In this document: positions 5,811 through 6,120 of the stretch, piece after piece
Layout of the letters: the number at the start of each line of letters is the position of its first letter
How positions within the stretch are numbered: the first letter of the stretch is position 1
DNA from: Armatimonadota bacterium
Lineage (GTDB): Bacteria; Armatimonadota; Armatimonadia; Armatimonadales; Armatimonadaceae
Reading direction: 5' to 3'
DNA: 6,120 bases
NCBI GenBank assembly: GCA_014380985.1
Contig: JACMIU010000645.1
Location: forward strand, 1-6,120
Program-made: the position numbers and the translations under genes
Notes under the pieces: model-generated
Databases searched by the model: none
Told to the model about the DNA's origin: nothing
What the model saw: the letters and a program-made list of their open reading frames with translations, nothing else

Positions 5811-6120
5811 ATGAAAAAAGTATCGCGTACAACATTTATTACCGTGCTCGCGGGAACCCTCGCGGTCGGTGTCGGAATCGGTGTGGCGGTCGCGCAGGGA
5901 AGCGCGAAACTGACCGTGATGCGAAACACCGTGCCGACCGACGCCCGCAAAATCGGCGGCAAGGTGTATGTACCTATCGCCGATGTCGCCAAAGCGATGG
6001 GCTGGAAACTCACCGTTTCCGGCAATCGGATCAGTTTGCAACCGCCCGCACTCGCGGCGACCGGGGGAAACACGTCGCTAAACGAGGCGCGTTCCGGCGC
6101 GGTCGGTGAGGAAATTCGCA
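5811..6120 (+). CDS. Second exported stalk-domain protein, 3' end cut by window edge
   Basis: An open frame of 103 codons runs to the window end. MKKVSRTTFITVLAG begins a classical signal peptide with a basic start, a Gly/Val/Ala hydrophobic core and an AVA-Q cut after residue 28. Residues 33-78 form a stalk domain: LTVMRNTVPT, KIGGKVYVPIADVAKAMGW, then SGNRISLQP. After a linker, AVGEEIR (97-103) lines up with the IGEEIF that opens the C-terminal domain of the preceding gene, so the same two-domain layout is likely. It is clearly a paralogue of the upstream gene (YVPVKDVAKALN against YVPIADVAKAMG), which implies a tandem duplication. The start is 20 nt after the upstream stop with a weak ribosome site, suggesting coupled expression in one operon. 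The function is unknown and the true length cannot be seen. Confidence 0.82.
   Translation, partial: MKKVSRTTFITVLAGTLAVGVGIGVAVAQGSAKLTVMRNTVPTDARKIGGKVYVPIADVAKAMGWKLTVSGNRISLQPPALAATGGNTSLNEARSGAVGEEIR

Noticed and set aside
1..6120. Mobile element, CRISPR, tRNA/rRNA, riboswitch or defence system
   Set aside because: I saw no transposase or integrase, regular short repeats, structured RNA signature or defence-type domains; gene content is metabolic, repair and envelope.

Overview
The window holds eight protein-coding genes, two of them cut by the window edges. It contains no RNA gene, insertion sequence, CRISPR array or other mobile-element signature that I can see. The DNA is GC-rich and densely coding, with purine-rich Shine-Dalgarno sites in front of several genes, so it reads as an ordinary bacterial chromosome. 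The combination of a Tat-exported glucose-fructose-oxidoreductase-like protein, a second Gfo/Idh/MocA enzyme, an FmdB-type zinc ribbon with an acidic Met-rich tail and tandem secreted 'stalk domain' proteins (copper amine oxidase N-terminal-like) would suit Armatimonadota or a related lineage such as Chloroflexota. That placement is a tentative inference from gene content, not a sequence match.

Left block (1-1708, minus strand): three tightly packed genes read leftward, in transcription order a small single-domain cupin (1322-1708), an FmdB-family zinc-ribbon protein (928-1317) and a cytosolic Gfo/Idh/MocA-family oxidoreductase (927 to beyond position 1). The gaps are 4 nt and 0 nt, so they look like one translationally coupled operon. 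An extended -10 promoter element lies upstream of the cupin gene.

Divergent gap (1709-1857): it carries that promoter and a 29-bp imperfect dyad (1793-1821) that may be an operator. Rightward from it runs a periplasmic GFOR-like oxidoreductase (1858-3048) with a twin-arginine signal. This gene is convergent with msrA (3104-3580, minus), and the two share a compact hairpin (3058-3086) that can act as a terminator in both directions.

Right block (3653-6120, plus strand): glmM (phosphoglucosamine mutase, peptidoglycan precursor synthesis) diverges from msrA. It is followed at short distance by two tandem paralogous exported proteins with a stalk domain; the first also has a DUF4352-like C-terminal half, and the second is cut by the window end. 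They may be co-transcribed with glmM, but the functional link is unknown.

I found no clear novel defence, mobile or RNA system. The points most worth following up are the operator-like dyad, the in-frame stop/start junction between the FmdB and oxidoreductase genes, the altered catalytic motifs in the two oxidoreductases, and the tandem stalk-domain paralogues next to glmM.
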